DNA of 38,665 bases from JBBQIY01 sp964553035 (GCA_964553035.1 CAZKJH010000019.1:1-38665); one strand, 5' to 3'. Counted from the stretch's first letter, positions 6,641 to 15,101 are shown. Notes: generated by a model not told the origin, from the letters alone. Made by a program: numbers and translations.

Positions 6641-8014
6641 GTGAGATCGGTTGTATTTGTGAGAGTTGGTAAGACGAGTTGTAGACATTGTGGATCGAAG
6701 TATTCCATTCCGGCACTGCTGTGCCTGCTTGTGACCTTAGCGGTTCCGGTATTGTACGCGGGAGAAGCACTGGTGCCGGCAAAGCCGAAGGCGTTTGCCG
6801 ATGCCGAGGCGTTGTTCGCCAAAAACCTTTGGGTTGATGCCGAGAAGGCGTTTACGCGCTATGCCGCTTCCGCCAAAAACGACAAGACGAAATACGAAAG
6901 CGTCTTCAAGGCTGCTGTCTGCATGGTGCAATGCGGAGAACAAAGCAAGGCGCAGAGCACACTCTCCAGATTCGTGAACGACAGTTCTGCATTGGGAGCT
7001 GCTCCGGACATCGTCGCCAAGGCATACTCGGTGCTCCACGGCATTTACCTCAAGCAGAGGAACGCCACCCCACAGCGTGAAAGACTTGTCCTCGATTGCG
7101 CAAAGAAATTGCCCGGTGATCCCGTCGCCATTGGAATATGCGAAGCCGAGGCGGCGTTCTGGCTGAAGGCGGGCAATATCGACAAGGTGCGCACCTACTA
7201 CGGACTCTGCGGTGCCGGAATATCCAAGACGGGCGGTAGCATCGTCGAGTTGCTCTCCGCAAGCGCACATGAACCGATCTCCGACAAGGAGCTGCGAATG
7301 CTCTCCGATGTCTCGAAAACGCTCCCCGAAGCGGCCGAGTCCTTGTATACACTGCTTGCAAAGCGTGCCGATGGCTGGAAGGCGGACTACTGCAAGGCCA
7401 TGTTCCTTGCCGAGTCGGGAAAGACGGACGCGGCGGTCTCGGTTCTCGATGCCATGATCCGCAGCCGCCGCGGTCCCGAGGATCGCATTTGGCTGGCAAA
7501 GGCAGAGACCCTCGCCTTCAAATCGTCTCGCCCCAAAGACGCCTTGAAGGAGTACCGCGATTGGCTGTTCCGGAACACCGCCTCCGATCTCTGCGAAAAG
7601 GCAGAATTTCAATACGGGCTTCTGTTGTGCAACTGCGGCCTGTACGCCGAGGCCATCACCCAGTTGGAGGCGTTCGCCGTTGACTACCCCTCCGGCACCT
7701 ACGCGAAGCTGGCGACCGGCACCCTCGCGAAGGCGAAGTCCGCAAAGGACGGCGTCGTGAAGCGTGAGGCCGAGGCCGCAGCAAAGCAAGAGCGGCATGA
7801 TGCCGACCCTCTGCTGGCTCGACTTGAAAAAGGAGTCAAGCTCCAGAAGGAGGGTAAATTCACGTTGGCGGCAAAGGAATACCAGGTATTCAGAGGGCAG
7901 TCGAGCCATGCCAAGTGGGGCAAGGCGTGGTACAACCTCGGAACCTGCCTCCGCCAGTCCGGCGACCCCGTCCGGGCCATCGCGGTCTGGAACGAGGTTT
8001 GGAGCCGTTCCTAG
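6641..8014 (+). pseudogene. TPR-repeat exported protein, N-terminal two thirds, ended by an in-frame amber codon
   Basis: From GTG 6641 the product has a hydrophobic export signal (IPALLCLLVTLAVPVLYAG) followed by helical tetratricopeptide-like repeats: AFADAEALFAKNLWVDAEKAF, KYESVFKAAVCMVQCGEQSKA, AEAAFWLKAGNIDKV, FQYGLLLCNCGLYAEAITQLEAF, WYNLGTCLRQSGDPVRAIAVWNEVW. The start is uncertain: GTG 6641, GTG 6659 and far-upstream codons are all in frame and none has a clear ribosome binding site. It stops at TAG 8012-8014, yet the same frame continues as TPR sequence to 8845, so the original protein was about 735 aa. Likely a periplasmic or outer-membrane scaffold. It heads block B, upstream of the exported-protein gene. 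Confidence 0.72.
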
Positions 8015-8038
8015 CTCTTTACGAATACGCTGTGCGGC

Positions 8039-8845
8039 GTGGAATCGCGTCTTGCGTCGGGCGATGCCTATCTTGAGGACGCAGCAGATGCGGACCAAGC
8101 GATGGCCTGCTACGACGATGTGCTGAAGGCGCGGCCGCAGAGCGCCTCGGATAAGAAGTTCGAACTCAACGTGGCGGTCTGCCTCCTCGCCCTCGGGCGT
8201 TCGGACAAGGCCCGCGCCATCTTTCTCAAGTTCCGGGAACTCGCCAAAGGCGACCCGTTCATGGAATGCTACTGGGACGGCATGATCGCGCTCTGCGACG
8301 GAACCCCGTTCCGGTTGATCAAGACGACGGCGGCACTGGACCACCGGGCCCGCACCCGAATGTTGCTCGGCGATGTGTTCTTCGCCGCGGGTGAGACCTC
8401 CAAGGCGCTGAAGCAGTACCGGAGTGCTACGTGGAACGCCTCCGATCCCGAAGTCCTCGCCTACTGCGACATGCAGGCCGCCCGGTGCATCGCCGCCCTA
8501 GGTGACGCGAACGCCGCTTTGCGCGAGTATGACAAACTCGTCGGCAAGTATTCGAGGACAAGCGTAGCCGACGATTCCCTGCTCCGCATGGGCGTGCTCT
8601 GGGCGGGCCCCAAGGGCAACCTCAAGAAGGCGGCAGAATATTTTGCGAGGATTGTTCGCGACTATCCCGACAGCGACAACGCCGAAGCCGCATTCATCTA
8701 CCTCGCCACGACGGCGTGGTGGAGCAAGCAATGGGACGAGGCGGAGCGGCTCCACAAGGCTTTTCTGGAGAAGTACCCCAAGTCGCCGTTTTGCGAAACG
8801 GTATTGAACTCCCGACTTCCCGCAATAGCAAAAAAAACACTTTAA
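8039..8845 (+). pseudogene. TPR-repeat protein, C-terminal third
   Basis: 268 codons in the same frame as the preceding part and separated from it only by TAG 8012 and a few sense codons (LFTNTLCG). TPR-like units: YLEDAADADQAMACYDDVLKARP, FELNVAVCLLALGRSDKARAI, LLGDVFFAAGETSKALKQYRS, AAEYFARIVRDYPDSDNAEAA and AERLHKAFLEKYPKSPF. The last unit is what survives as truncated copies at 3707 and 12786. GTG 8039 has no ribosome binding site, so independent translation is doubtful. The stop is 18 bases before the next gene. It could be a nonfunctional remnant, or be read by occasional suppression of the amber codon. Confidence 0.72.
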
Positions 8846-8863
8846 CAATAACTTAAATACAAA

Positions 8864-11479
8864 ATGGAAACGAGTGACGAAATGGCTTTATCACGACGGC
8901 TGATGTTCCTTCTGGTTCTGTGTCTAGGGACTTTACCTCTTCGAGTCAATGCGCATGTACCAGTAGACGGAGAATATACTGTCGATGTCACCCCGTACGA
9001 AAAAGAGCGAAGGGCCATTCCCATTCATGGCCCCGATAAATACAATGCGCATTTGAACATCGTGCCGGAAGAAGATTGTGGTTGGGTTTTGGCCAACTCT
9101 AAAATTATTGACCAAGATTCGAACCTTTGGTATGGCCCCGATCCGAAATTGCCGACGCGTCACACCTACCATCTTTGCAATGCGTTTTCTAGTCAGGAAT
9201 TCGTGTTGATCGAAGGCTCGTTGACGAAAGGCGGCGGTGGTGGCGGTGGCGGACATACCACACTCCCGCCGTTTTGGGTTACCGTGCCGGCGGTGGACAT
9301 CGATTGGACTGGATATGGCACCGAGACACAGGGAGCAGTGACTTTCGAGAAATACACGGCCGAGAAATATGAAGACGGCGAGGACACACGTATTGTGCCG
9401 ATCAGCACGTCCGTCGAGCATTCGCTGTGTAGCCGATTCGTCATCAAACCTCCCCGACTCAAGGACGACACTTCTCTGGTGACTCCTATGCTGGAGTTGA
9501 CGTGGAACTGCACGAGCCTGCTGAAGATCTACGATGCGAACTGGAATCAGGTCATATCGGGAACGCAGTTCGACGCAAGTAGCTGGGGTGCCGCGAGAAT
9601 GTTCTATGTGATCGTCCAGCCGGATGCCTCGACGCACCAGGCCGAGATCGTCTTGCAGGGGGAGGCCGACGTGCCATTTGAGGGAAGAGGCGCGAGCGGG
9701 CGCCCGATCGACAAGATTCTCGGCCTGATACCGAAAATCACGGTGGACTTGGATGTCGATTCGGACTATGATGGCGATATTGACAACGACGACGACGCGC
9801 TGGAGGAAAGCCCCGGCGGTCTTGTCCGGGTACGGGACGCCTTGAATCCCGGCCTCACGCCGATGAAGTTGACCCTGACCTCGGGAGCGTCCGGAATTGT
9901 ATGGCTACGCCTGACCTCTGGACTCGGCAAGGTCAGAGTCTGGGAGAATTCGACCATGACAACGCTTTGGAATTCGACACAGCCCGTTCGACTAGGCACC
10001 TTGGGGGTGCCGAAGGTCTTCTATCTCGAAGGGCTTGTGGCTAGCTCCCTTCTACGCGACGTGCAGTTCGATGTCGACTATGCGAAAGCCGACGGCACCT
10101 ACACCTGTGCGGACAAGATCAAGCTGACCGTGGTGAAATCCGACTTGGATGTCGATGCTAACTACGACGGTTCGATTTCCATTACCGACGACCCGCTGGA
10201 GGAGAGCGCGGGCGGCTTCACGGCCACGAACGTGCTCCGCGAGATTGACCTCGCGGCCTTCCCCGGCCCGAACAAGCTGACCTCCGGCGGCGTGATCCTC
10301 TCGGCGGTTGCGGGAGGCGACAAGATCAAGGTGTGGGCGGATCTGGACAAGACTATCGAAATCCCGCTCGAGAAGACCTGGAGCGTGGCCAGCTTCCCGG
10401 ACAAGCTCTACGTCGAAGGCATCAAAGCCAGCGACACCGTCCGCGACATCCAGCTCCGCCTCTGCTACACGAATATGACCTTCAGTTGCCGCGACGAGAT
10501 CAAGATGACCGTCATTGCGGCAGAAATTGAGAATGCCGCACCAAGGGATACTGATGATATTCAAATTCAGTACTTTACAAATAATGCGAGCCTGTTTACC
10601 TATACGGCAATTCCCTTGCAAGTATATTATACGCTTAAGCCTAATGTGGGCTGGGTGCCGGACAATGTTGAATTTCGTGTTAAAAATCCACAAAACGGTG
10701 TTATCAGAACTGTGGCTCTGCCATTGAGCATTGGACAGCAGAACACCTCATGGGATGGCAAGGACACTGGCGGCGACTATGTCCCTTATGGTTCCAATTA
10801 TGTCATTGAAGTTTCCGCGACGAGATTCGCGACGACTTGCACGGCAACCAATGGTTTGACGGTGTATGAGATTCGGCAGGGGAATTGTGCTTATCATCCA
10901 TTTGCATCTTGGCTGGGGCAATTTCATTGCGCCATTGTTTATGGTTACAGTGGAGGGAACTCCCTTGCAGATATTAACGACTTAAATAAATACACTGTAT
11001 TCGAAAACCCGGGCGTTACGGCAGGAAATGATACGATGTTTTCTACAATGAGTGGTAATGTTTGGGATTACTGGTGCCCCAATCTCACACGGGGAATGCG
11101 TGCATCCATTCTTTCAAAGGCATTTGAGCTTGAAGTCTATACAATACCCTATGCAAGCAATTGGAACTTTCTTTTTGGTAATTGCGTTGTTCGTGACGAT
11201 GCGGCTACTTCCCCATCTGGATCTGATTGGGCCGGGACGTTCGCCGATATACGTGAAATTCGTTGCGATGGTGTTGTCGAGTCTGTCTATGAATCTGCAA
11301 ATGTGCGTTTGTGGGGTGACACTGCGTGGTGGAACATAATGACACCAGGTGATGGGCTGGGAGGTCCATACGATCACCATAACGCAACGAGAACGGGTCT
11401 GACTCCTGCGAGACAGCGAAATGACAATGATGCAGGAAAGACACAAAATTCACCAGATTGGCGGTATTTGCCGTATTAA
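8864..11479 (+). CDS. Large exported modular protein with Gly linker and two Asp-rich repeat modules (block B)
   Basis: 871 aa. Signal peptide LMFLLVLCLGTLPLRVNA precedes HVPVDGEYTV. Residues 30-220 are related to the block A pseudogene. A run of eight Gly (about 125-132) precedes LPPFWVTVPAVDIDW. Two related modules of about 135 residues follow, each opening with an Asp-rich loop (DLDVDSDYDGDIDNDD near 293; DLDVDANYDGS near 427) and the phrase LEES-GG; these loops resemble Ca2+-binding DxDxDG sites. A segment from about 555 to 660 (WDGKDTGGDYVPYGSNYVIEV) resembles FlgD-type Ig-like folds. The C-terminal 200 residues include QFHCAIVYGY and NWNFLFGNCVVRDD, a His/Cys arrangement reminiscent of papain-fold amidases; this is tentative. 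It overlaps nothing functional and is followed after 7 bases by the next gene. Confidence 0.78.
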   Translation: METSDEMALSRRLMFLLVLCLGTLPLRVNAHVPVDGEYTVDVTPYEKERRAIPIHGPDKYNAHLNIVPEEDCGWVLANSKIIDQDSNLWYGPDPKLPTRHTYHLCNAFSSQEFVLIEGSLTKGGGGGGGGHTTLPPFWVTVPAVDIDWTGYGTETQGAVTFEKYTAEKYEDGEDTRIVPISTSVEHSLCSRFVIKPPRLKDDTSLVTPMLELTWNCTSLLKIYDANWNQVISGTQFDASSWGAARMFYVIVQPDASTHQAEIVLQGEADVPFEGRGASGRPIDKILGLIPKITVDLDVDSDYDGDIDNDDDALEESPGGLVRVRDALNPGLTPMKLTLTSGASGIVWLRLTSGLGKVRVWENSTMTTLWNSTQPVRLGTLGVPKVFYLEGLVASSLLRDVQFDVDYAKADGTYTCADKIKLTVVKSDLDVDANYDGSISITDDPLEESAGGFTATNVLREIDLAAFPGPNKLTSGGVILSAVAGGDKIKVWADLDKTIEIPLEKTWSVASFPDKLYVEGIKASDTVRDIQLRLCYTNMTFSCRDEIKMTVIAAEIENAAPRDTDDIQIQYFTNNASLFTYTAIPLQVYYTLKPNVGWVPDNVEFRVKNPQNGVIRTVALPLSIGQQNTSWDGKDTGGDYVPYGSNYVIEVSATRFATTCTATNGLTVYEIRQGNCAYHPFASWLGQFHCAIVYGYSGGNSLADINDLNKYTVFENPGVTAGNDTMFSTMSGNVWDYWCPNLTRGMRASILSKAFELEVYTIPYASNWNFLFGNCVVRDDAATSPSGSDWAGTFADIREIRCDGVVESVYESANVRLWGDTAWWNIMTPGDGLGGPYDHHNATRTGLTPARQRNDNDAGKTQNSPDWRYLPY

Positions 11480-11486
11480 TTGGATA

Positions 11487-12464
11487 ATGATGCTTATGAA
11501 AAAAATTCTTGTTCTGCTGGCGTGTAGTGGAATGGCCTTTGGCCAAACAGATGGTTCCACTGCTGTACCCGCTGTTAATCTGCTGTCGGAAATGATGAAG
11601 CTTGACGCTTCCGGTCTTGAACGGTTTGTTGAAGCCAACCAGACGAATGCCATAATGCACAGACGTTTCGATGCCATGCTGAAGCATATCGAAGGCCTTG
11701 ATCGCGATCAGATTTTGCAATTGGGCGAACAGGGAATGGACAATGGCTGGCCTATTGATGTCGTCGATGGCATGTTTGGACATGCTTTCATGCTATCGTG
11801 CAAGGATCTTCCGCCGACCGCCAAGCAGATTCTTTCCTGGCTGAAAACTCCTGGGGTAAGTCAAGGACGAGCGTTTTTCCTGATTCAGGGTGCACAACGA
11901 GAATGGGCTGAAACATGGTCGGAGGACGAGTATGACGCTTTCTTGCCATTTGCCATCGACTTTGCCACGGATGCCACCAACCGCCTGGAAACTCGGTCGC
12001 TTGTCGTTGACGACCTTATTCGGTCATTAAGACTTCGCTTGCAGGGATCTTCCCCTTCCGAAGCAAAGGAAAAACTTGCGAGTAGCGGCTGGACTTTGGA
12101 GATGAAGTTGCTTGATCATGAGGTGGTGCAAGGAAAAGATGCCTATTCAAACGTCCGCTATGCCGTTCAACTTTATGCCCTGTTGTCGCGACAACCTCCT
12201 TTGCGCAAGGAATCTCAAATGACGGCAAGATGCCGTTTCGTCTTCCTGTTGAAAGAGAGAGAGACGCCATCGTCAGCGGTTCAAGAGATTCTAAAAGTCT
12301 ATGAATTACTGGGTCTTGTCGGTGTATTGACCATTCAAGATGTCGAAAGTTTGAAAAGAGACAAGCGATTTGCAGACGAGGAATCCCAATCAATTTTAGA
12401 TCAACTTTCCGATCAGCTTAAACGACCAGGGGATATTGAAAACAAATCTGGAGACGGAAAATAG
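11487..12464 (+). CDS. Small exported protein of unknown family (partner of block B)
   Basis: 325 aa from ATG 11487; ATG 11490 and 11496 are alternatives. The N-terminus MKKILVLLACSGMAFG is a signal peptide: either a short lipoprotein signal (LLAC lipobox) or cleavage after AFG. The mature protein is helical (LLSEMMKLDASGLERFVEAN; IEGLDRDQILQLGEQG; SSPSEAKEKLASSGWTLEMKLLD; VESLKRDKRFADEESQSILD) with no recognised domain or catalytic motif. It follows the large exported protein by 7 bases, so co-translation is likely. It is not similar to the protein in the equivalent place in block A (5514-6293). If the upstream C-terminus is a toxin, this could be its periplasmic partner; that is speculation. 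Confidence 0.72.
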   Translation: MMLMKKILVLLACSGMAFGQTDGSTAVPAVNLLSEMMKLDASGLERFVEANQTNAIMHRRFDAMLKHIEGLDRDQILQLGEQGMDNGWPIDVVDGMFGHAFMLSCKDLPPTAKQILSWLKTPGVSQGRAFFLIQGAQREWAETWSEDEYDAFLPFAIDFATDATNRLETRSLVVDDLIRSLRLRLQGSSPSEAKEKLASSGWTLEMKLLDHEVVQGKDAYSNVRYAVQLYALLSRQPPLRKESQMTARCRFVFLLKERETPSSAVQEILKVYELLGLVGVLTIQDVESLKRDKRFADEESQSILDQLSDQLKRPGDIENKSGDGK

Positions 12465-12483
12465 CAAAAGGGGAGTCGAAGGG

Positions 12484-12708
12484 GCTTCGGGGTCAACCCT
12501 GACTTGTCTTTAGTCTCTTTGATCGGGTGTGGGGGGGCGAGTGCGGAGCCTCGCGTTCCCAGTCTGTAACGACGCCATTGCACACCCTATCGATTCCGAT
12601 CCCGATAGCGATCCCGATTTCGACTTCCCTTCGGCACTCCCAGACCCACACACTCCCACACGCTTTTCGCAGTACCCCTGTCACGAACCGATTTACGCGT
12701 AAACACAG
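12484..12708. repeat. Intergenic repeat-rich stretch
   Basis: Opens with a GGGGTCAACCCTGACTTGTC repeat (12487-12506), related to the end of the nucleotidyltransferase gene at 3668-3680. It then carries a poly-G patch and a TCCCGAT-type repeat around 12590-12625 (ATTCCGATCCCGATAGCGAT then CCCGATTTCG). No coding sequence is supported. Confidence 0.5.
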
Positions 12709-12780
12709 CAAGCTCCGGGGTCAACCCTGAAAATAAGAAATAAGCAAGCTCCGGGGTCAACCCTGAAAATAAGAAATAAG
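12709..12780. repeat. 36-bp perfect tandem repeat, two copies
   Basis: 12709-12744 and 12745-12780 are identical: CAAGCTCCGGGGTCAACCCT followed by GAAAATAAGAAATAAG. The second copy runs directly into the 168-bp duplicated segment. The unit is the same sequence as at 6370-6406. With only two adjacent units and no spacers it is not a CRISPR. Confidence 0.9.
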
Positions 12781-12934
12781 GGCTTATGCCGAGATCGGCC
12801 GCCATGGGTCGTAGCCGAACTATTTTCTGGGAGAAACTCCACAAGGCCTTTCTGGAGAAGTACCCCAAGTCTGCGATGAATGATTTGATCCGGGATCGGA
12901 TTCTTCCCGCGATTGCGGACAAGACGCTTGAAAT
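12767..12934. repeat. 168-bp duplicated segment, copy 2
   Basis: Partner of 3688-3855, with 166 of 168 bases identical and the same orientation. Homology stops at 12934, one base before the palindrome at 12936-13000, so the palindrome probably marks the break. Confidence 0.92.
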
Positions 12935-13007
12935 GGTGACTTGGCAAACTAACCGCGCCTCCCGCGAAGCGGGAAAGGCGCAGTTAGTTTGCCAAGTCAC
13001 GGCCTAA
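12786..13007 (+). pseudogene. Second remnant of the TPR gene 3-prime end, cut by a palindrome (block C)
   Basis: The frame repeats the remnant at 3707 almost exactly (MPRSAAMGRSRTIFWEK, then KLHKAFLEKYPKS, ending ILPAIADKTLEM). After the point where copy 1 continues into the exported-protein gene, this copy instead reads through a 65-bp hairpin (VTWQTNRASREAGKAQLVCQ) and stops at 13007. No exported-protein gene follows; a ceramidase-like gene does. It is the footprint of a third block lost by deletion. Confidence 0.75.
12936..13000. repeat. 65-bp near-perfect palindrome (possible terminator)
   Basis: GTGACTTGGCAAACTAAC at 12936-12953 is repeated as its exact complement at 12983-13000. Inside, GCGCCT pairs with AGGCGC and CCCGC with GCGGG around a GAA loop. 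Shortly downstream is a T-run (13014-13021), so a transcript would form a terminator-like hairpin, although about 13 bases separate stem and T-run. It also fits a REP-type insertion into the TPR remnant. Confidence 0.7.
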
Positions 13008-13121
13008 AAATAGTTTTTTTTGCGCTGGACACTGCTGCCGCGACAATGATACACTTCAACTAAATTGGGCTTGATTATACCCCGTGAACGGTTACACAAA
13101 AGGACACAAAAGGACACACGC

Positions 13122-14684
13122 ATGCAGACAACTTTAAAGGCAGGAATCGCTAAGGTCGAGATTACATGCCGAGAGGATTTGACGTTAGATGCGATGCTCA
13201 ACGAAAAAAGCAAGAAACATCTCCCGCCAGAGTTGTTGGGCCGAAAACTGGAGGTCAGCGATCCGCTGTTTGTCCGCGCCTTGGTGCTGGAAAACGGAAG
13301 TGAAACGATCGTGTTGCTTACCTTAGATGTCACTGCGATCGGCGCTCGCACAATCAGCCAGAACATCCTCAGCGACAGCGCCGACGAATTTCTGCCGCGC
13401 TTACGTGAGCGCATCGAGCAGGAATTCAAAATTCCCGGGGGCAACGTCAGCGCCTGTGCATCGCATACGCACGGCGTGCCACGGATGCTTTGCGACGACG
13501 ACGCGCAGATTGAACGTTGCCTAGCGGCGGTCGCACAGGCCTTACGCAGCCGGATGCCGGTGACGCTCGCCGTGGGATCCGGCAAGGAAGACACACTGAC
13601 GTTCAACCGAACGATGCGAATGAAGGACGGCACAGATTACACCCTCAGGAGCTGCAATCCGCCCCCACAGGATGAGGACGTAGAAAGCTTGCGCCCGATC
13701 GATTCTGAGATTGGGATTCTGCGCCTCGACCAGATGGACGGATCGCCCCTCGCAATCGTCTACAACTTCGGTACGCATCTTCTGCTGGGGCCTCCCGAGG
13801 GCAAACCTGGACGCATCAGTGCTGATCACGTCGGCGTCACATTAAACTATTTAGAGGAAAACATCGGTGGCGGAGTCATGGCATTCTTTCTGCAAGGTGC
13901 CGGTGGCGATGCTGCCGAAGTCTCCAAATGCGACACAGGGCATCCTCGCAGTTCGCGCACCTTTGGGACCCGATTAGGCCAAAGCGTCTTGCGCGGATAC
14001 CGCACCCTCGCACCTGGATCTACGAAGCTCCGCGTCGTACGCGAGCACCTGCACTTCCCGTTTCGGACAGACATCCCGGAGGCTATTACCAATCTGAAGC
14101 GGAAACAGGCGGAACTTCTGGAAGGGCTACGCTATACTTCCCTGAACTTCAAGGCCTTTCTGCCGCTTTATTTGCAGCAGAGCCTGCACGCCGACTATCC
14201 ATCGCATTGGGCGTATCGATACCTGCATGCGGAGGCTTGCGGCGATCACAGCCTGCGTATGATGGATGCTCGCAACAAGCGCGCTGTGACAAAGTATCTC
14301 GATAGCATGGCTCGAATGGAACGCATGGCTCTCAACGAAGAGAACATCGCCACGCTGGAACGCCATCAAGAAATTATCGCAGATCTGGGTGGAACCACCA
14401 TCCCTGCCGAAATTCAGGGTCTCCGGATCGGTGATTGTGCGCTAATTATCGCACCGATGGAGCTACTTGCAGAAACCGTATTAAAACTCAAAAAAGCCTC
14501 CCCTATCCAACCAACATTTGTCGTCTCAATCGCGAACGGCTACCTGCACTATGCACCCCCGGCATCCTACTACTCTCGCGGCGGATACGAAGTGACGGAA
14601 TGCCTGCTGGCACCGGCATGGGAGGCGATTTTTGATGCGGCCGTGAAGCGGATCCTCGCGCAACTCCAGACCTCACTAAATTGA
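13122..14684 (+). CDS. Neutral/alkaline non-lysosomal ceramidase-like hydrolase
   Basis: 520 aa from ATG 13122, preceded by AAAGGACACACGC. The N-terminus (LKAGIAKVEIT) is typical of the neutral ceramidase family (PF04734). Family landmarks in order: SDPLFVRALVLENGSETIVLLTLDV, SACASHTHGVP (zinc His region, about residue 115), FNRTMRMKDG, VYNFGTHLLLG (second His), ISADHVG (the region holding the nucleophilic Ser in characterised enzymes), FFLQGAGGDAAEV, and SIANGYLHYAPPASYYSRGGYEV near the C-terminus. The family hydrolyses the amide bond of ceramides, but many bacterial members lie in glycan clusters and have unknown substrates. No signal peptide is visible, so it may be cytoplasmic, unlike secreted ceramidases. 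Confidence 0.85.
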   Translation: MQTTLKAGIAKVEITCREDLTLDAMLNEKSKKHLPPELLGRKLEVSDPLFVRALVLENGSETIVLLTLDVTAIGARTISQNILSDSADEFLPRLRERIEQEFKIPGGNVSACASHTHGVPRMLCDDDAQIERCLAAVAQALRSRMPVTLAVGSGKEDTLTFNRTMRMKDGTDYTLRSCNPPPQDEDVESLRPIDSEIGILRLDQMDGSPLAIVYNFGTHLLLGPPEGKPGRISADHVGVTLNYLEENIGGGVMAFFLQGAGGDAAEVSKCDTGHPRSSRTFGTRLGQSVLRGYRTLAPGSTKLRVVREHLHFPFRTDIPEAITNLKRKQAELLEGLRYTSLNFKAFLPLYLQQSLHADYPSHWAYRYLHAEACGDHSLRMMDARNKRAVTKYLDSMARMERMALNEENIATLERHQEIIADLGGTTIPAEIQGLRIGDCALIIAPMELLAETVLKLKKASPIQPTFVVSIANGYLHYAPPASYYSRGGYEVTECLLAPAWEAIFDAAVKRILAQLQTSLN

Positions 14685-14948
14685 GATTTTTCTACTTTTC
14701 TGTCGCAAGTTCAATTCCCTCTTCTAAAGATTTAACGCAAGGGGCGCATAGGTAAGAAAAGTGCGTAGTGCGTAGTTTCCGCAGGGGCTCTGCCCCAGAC
14801 CCCGTTTATTACTGACTTGGGTAGCACGTGGCAAAACTAGCGGCTAGCCCCTTCTTGCGCTTCTGGTTAACTCCCACGTACTCTGAGCCCTCTGTGATCT
14901 CTGGCTAAATCTTTAACACAAGGAACACAAAAATGACACGAAAAACGC
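14685..14948. other. Intergenic stretch with a small REP-like hairpin
   Basis: Contains GCAGGGGCTCTGCCCCAGAC (about 14781-14800), whose GGGGC-TCT-GCCCC forms a tight hairpin of a type often dispersed in bacterial genomes. It ends with AACACAAGGAACACAAAAAT-type sequence into which the next element inserted. No gene seen. Confidence 0.5.
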
Positions 14949-15101
14949 CAGCAATTCTAATTATGGCAAATCTTCTCTGAAGCGGCGTGCTCGGAGAGCC
15001 CGCCCTACCCTGAAAACAGTGCAAAATGATGTATTCACGAGGTAGGGCGCGATCTCCGAGCGCGCCGTATCCATGAGTTGTGACCATAATTAGAATTGCT
15101 G
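14949..15101. mobile_element. 153-bp non-autonomous element, family CAGCAATTCTAATTAT, copy 2
   Basis: 18-bp perfect terminal inverted repeats, CAGCAATTCTAATTATGG (14949-14966) and its complement (15084-15101). CGAAAAACGC flanks it at 14939-14948 and 15102-15111, a 10-bp direct repeat that reads as a target duplication. The interior is a second palindrome: GTGCTCGGAGAGCCCGCCCTACC near 14978-15005 faces GGTAGGGCGCGATCTCCGAG near 15041-15060. The right 52 bases match the element that begins at 38614, while the interior is unrelated to copy 1. Confidence 0.87.

Noticed and set aside
4437..8014. Amber codon reassigned to an amino acid genome-wide
   Set aside because: TAG ends several intact genes in the window (2016, 6291, 12462), and one of the two in-frame ambers replaces a paralogue's TGG next to an insertion, so decay is the simpler reading.
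6737..8344. 535-codon open frame on the minus strand across the TPR gene
   Set aside because: It lies exactly opposite a GC-rich TPR sequence, its composition is rich in Arg, Gly and Leu without a domain, and it has no start signal. The plus strand reads as clear TPR repeats, so this is a shadow.
12709..12780. Possible CRISPR or iteron array
   Set aside because: Only two adjacent identical 36-bp units with no spacers, part of a dispersed GGGGTCAACCCTG repeat; no cas genes.
13083..13100. LacI-type operator before the ceramidase-like gene (GTGAACGGTTACAC)
   Set aside because: Symmetry is weak when aligned base by base; not strong enough to list.
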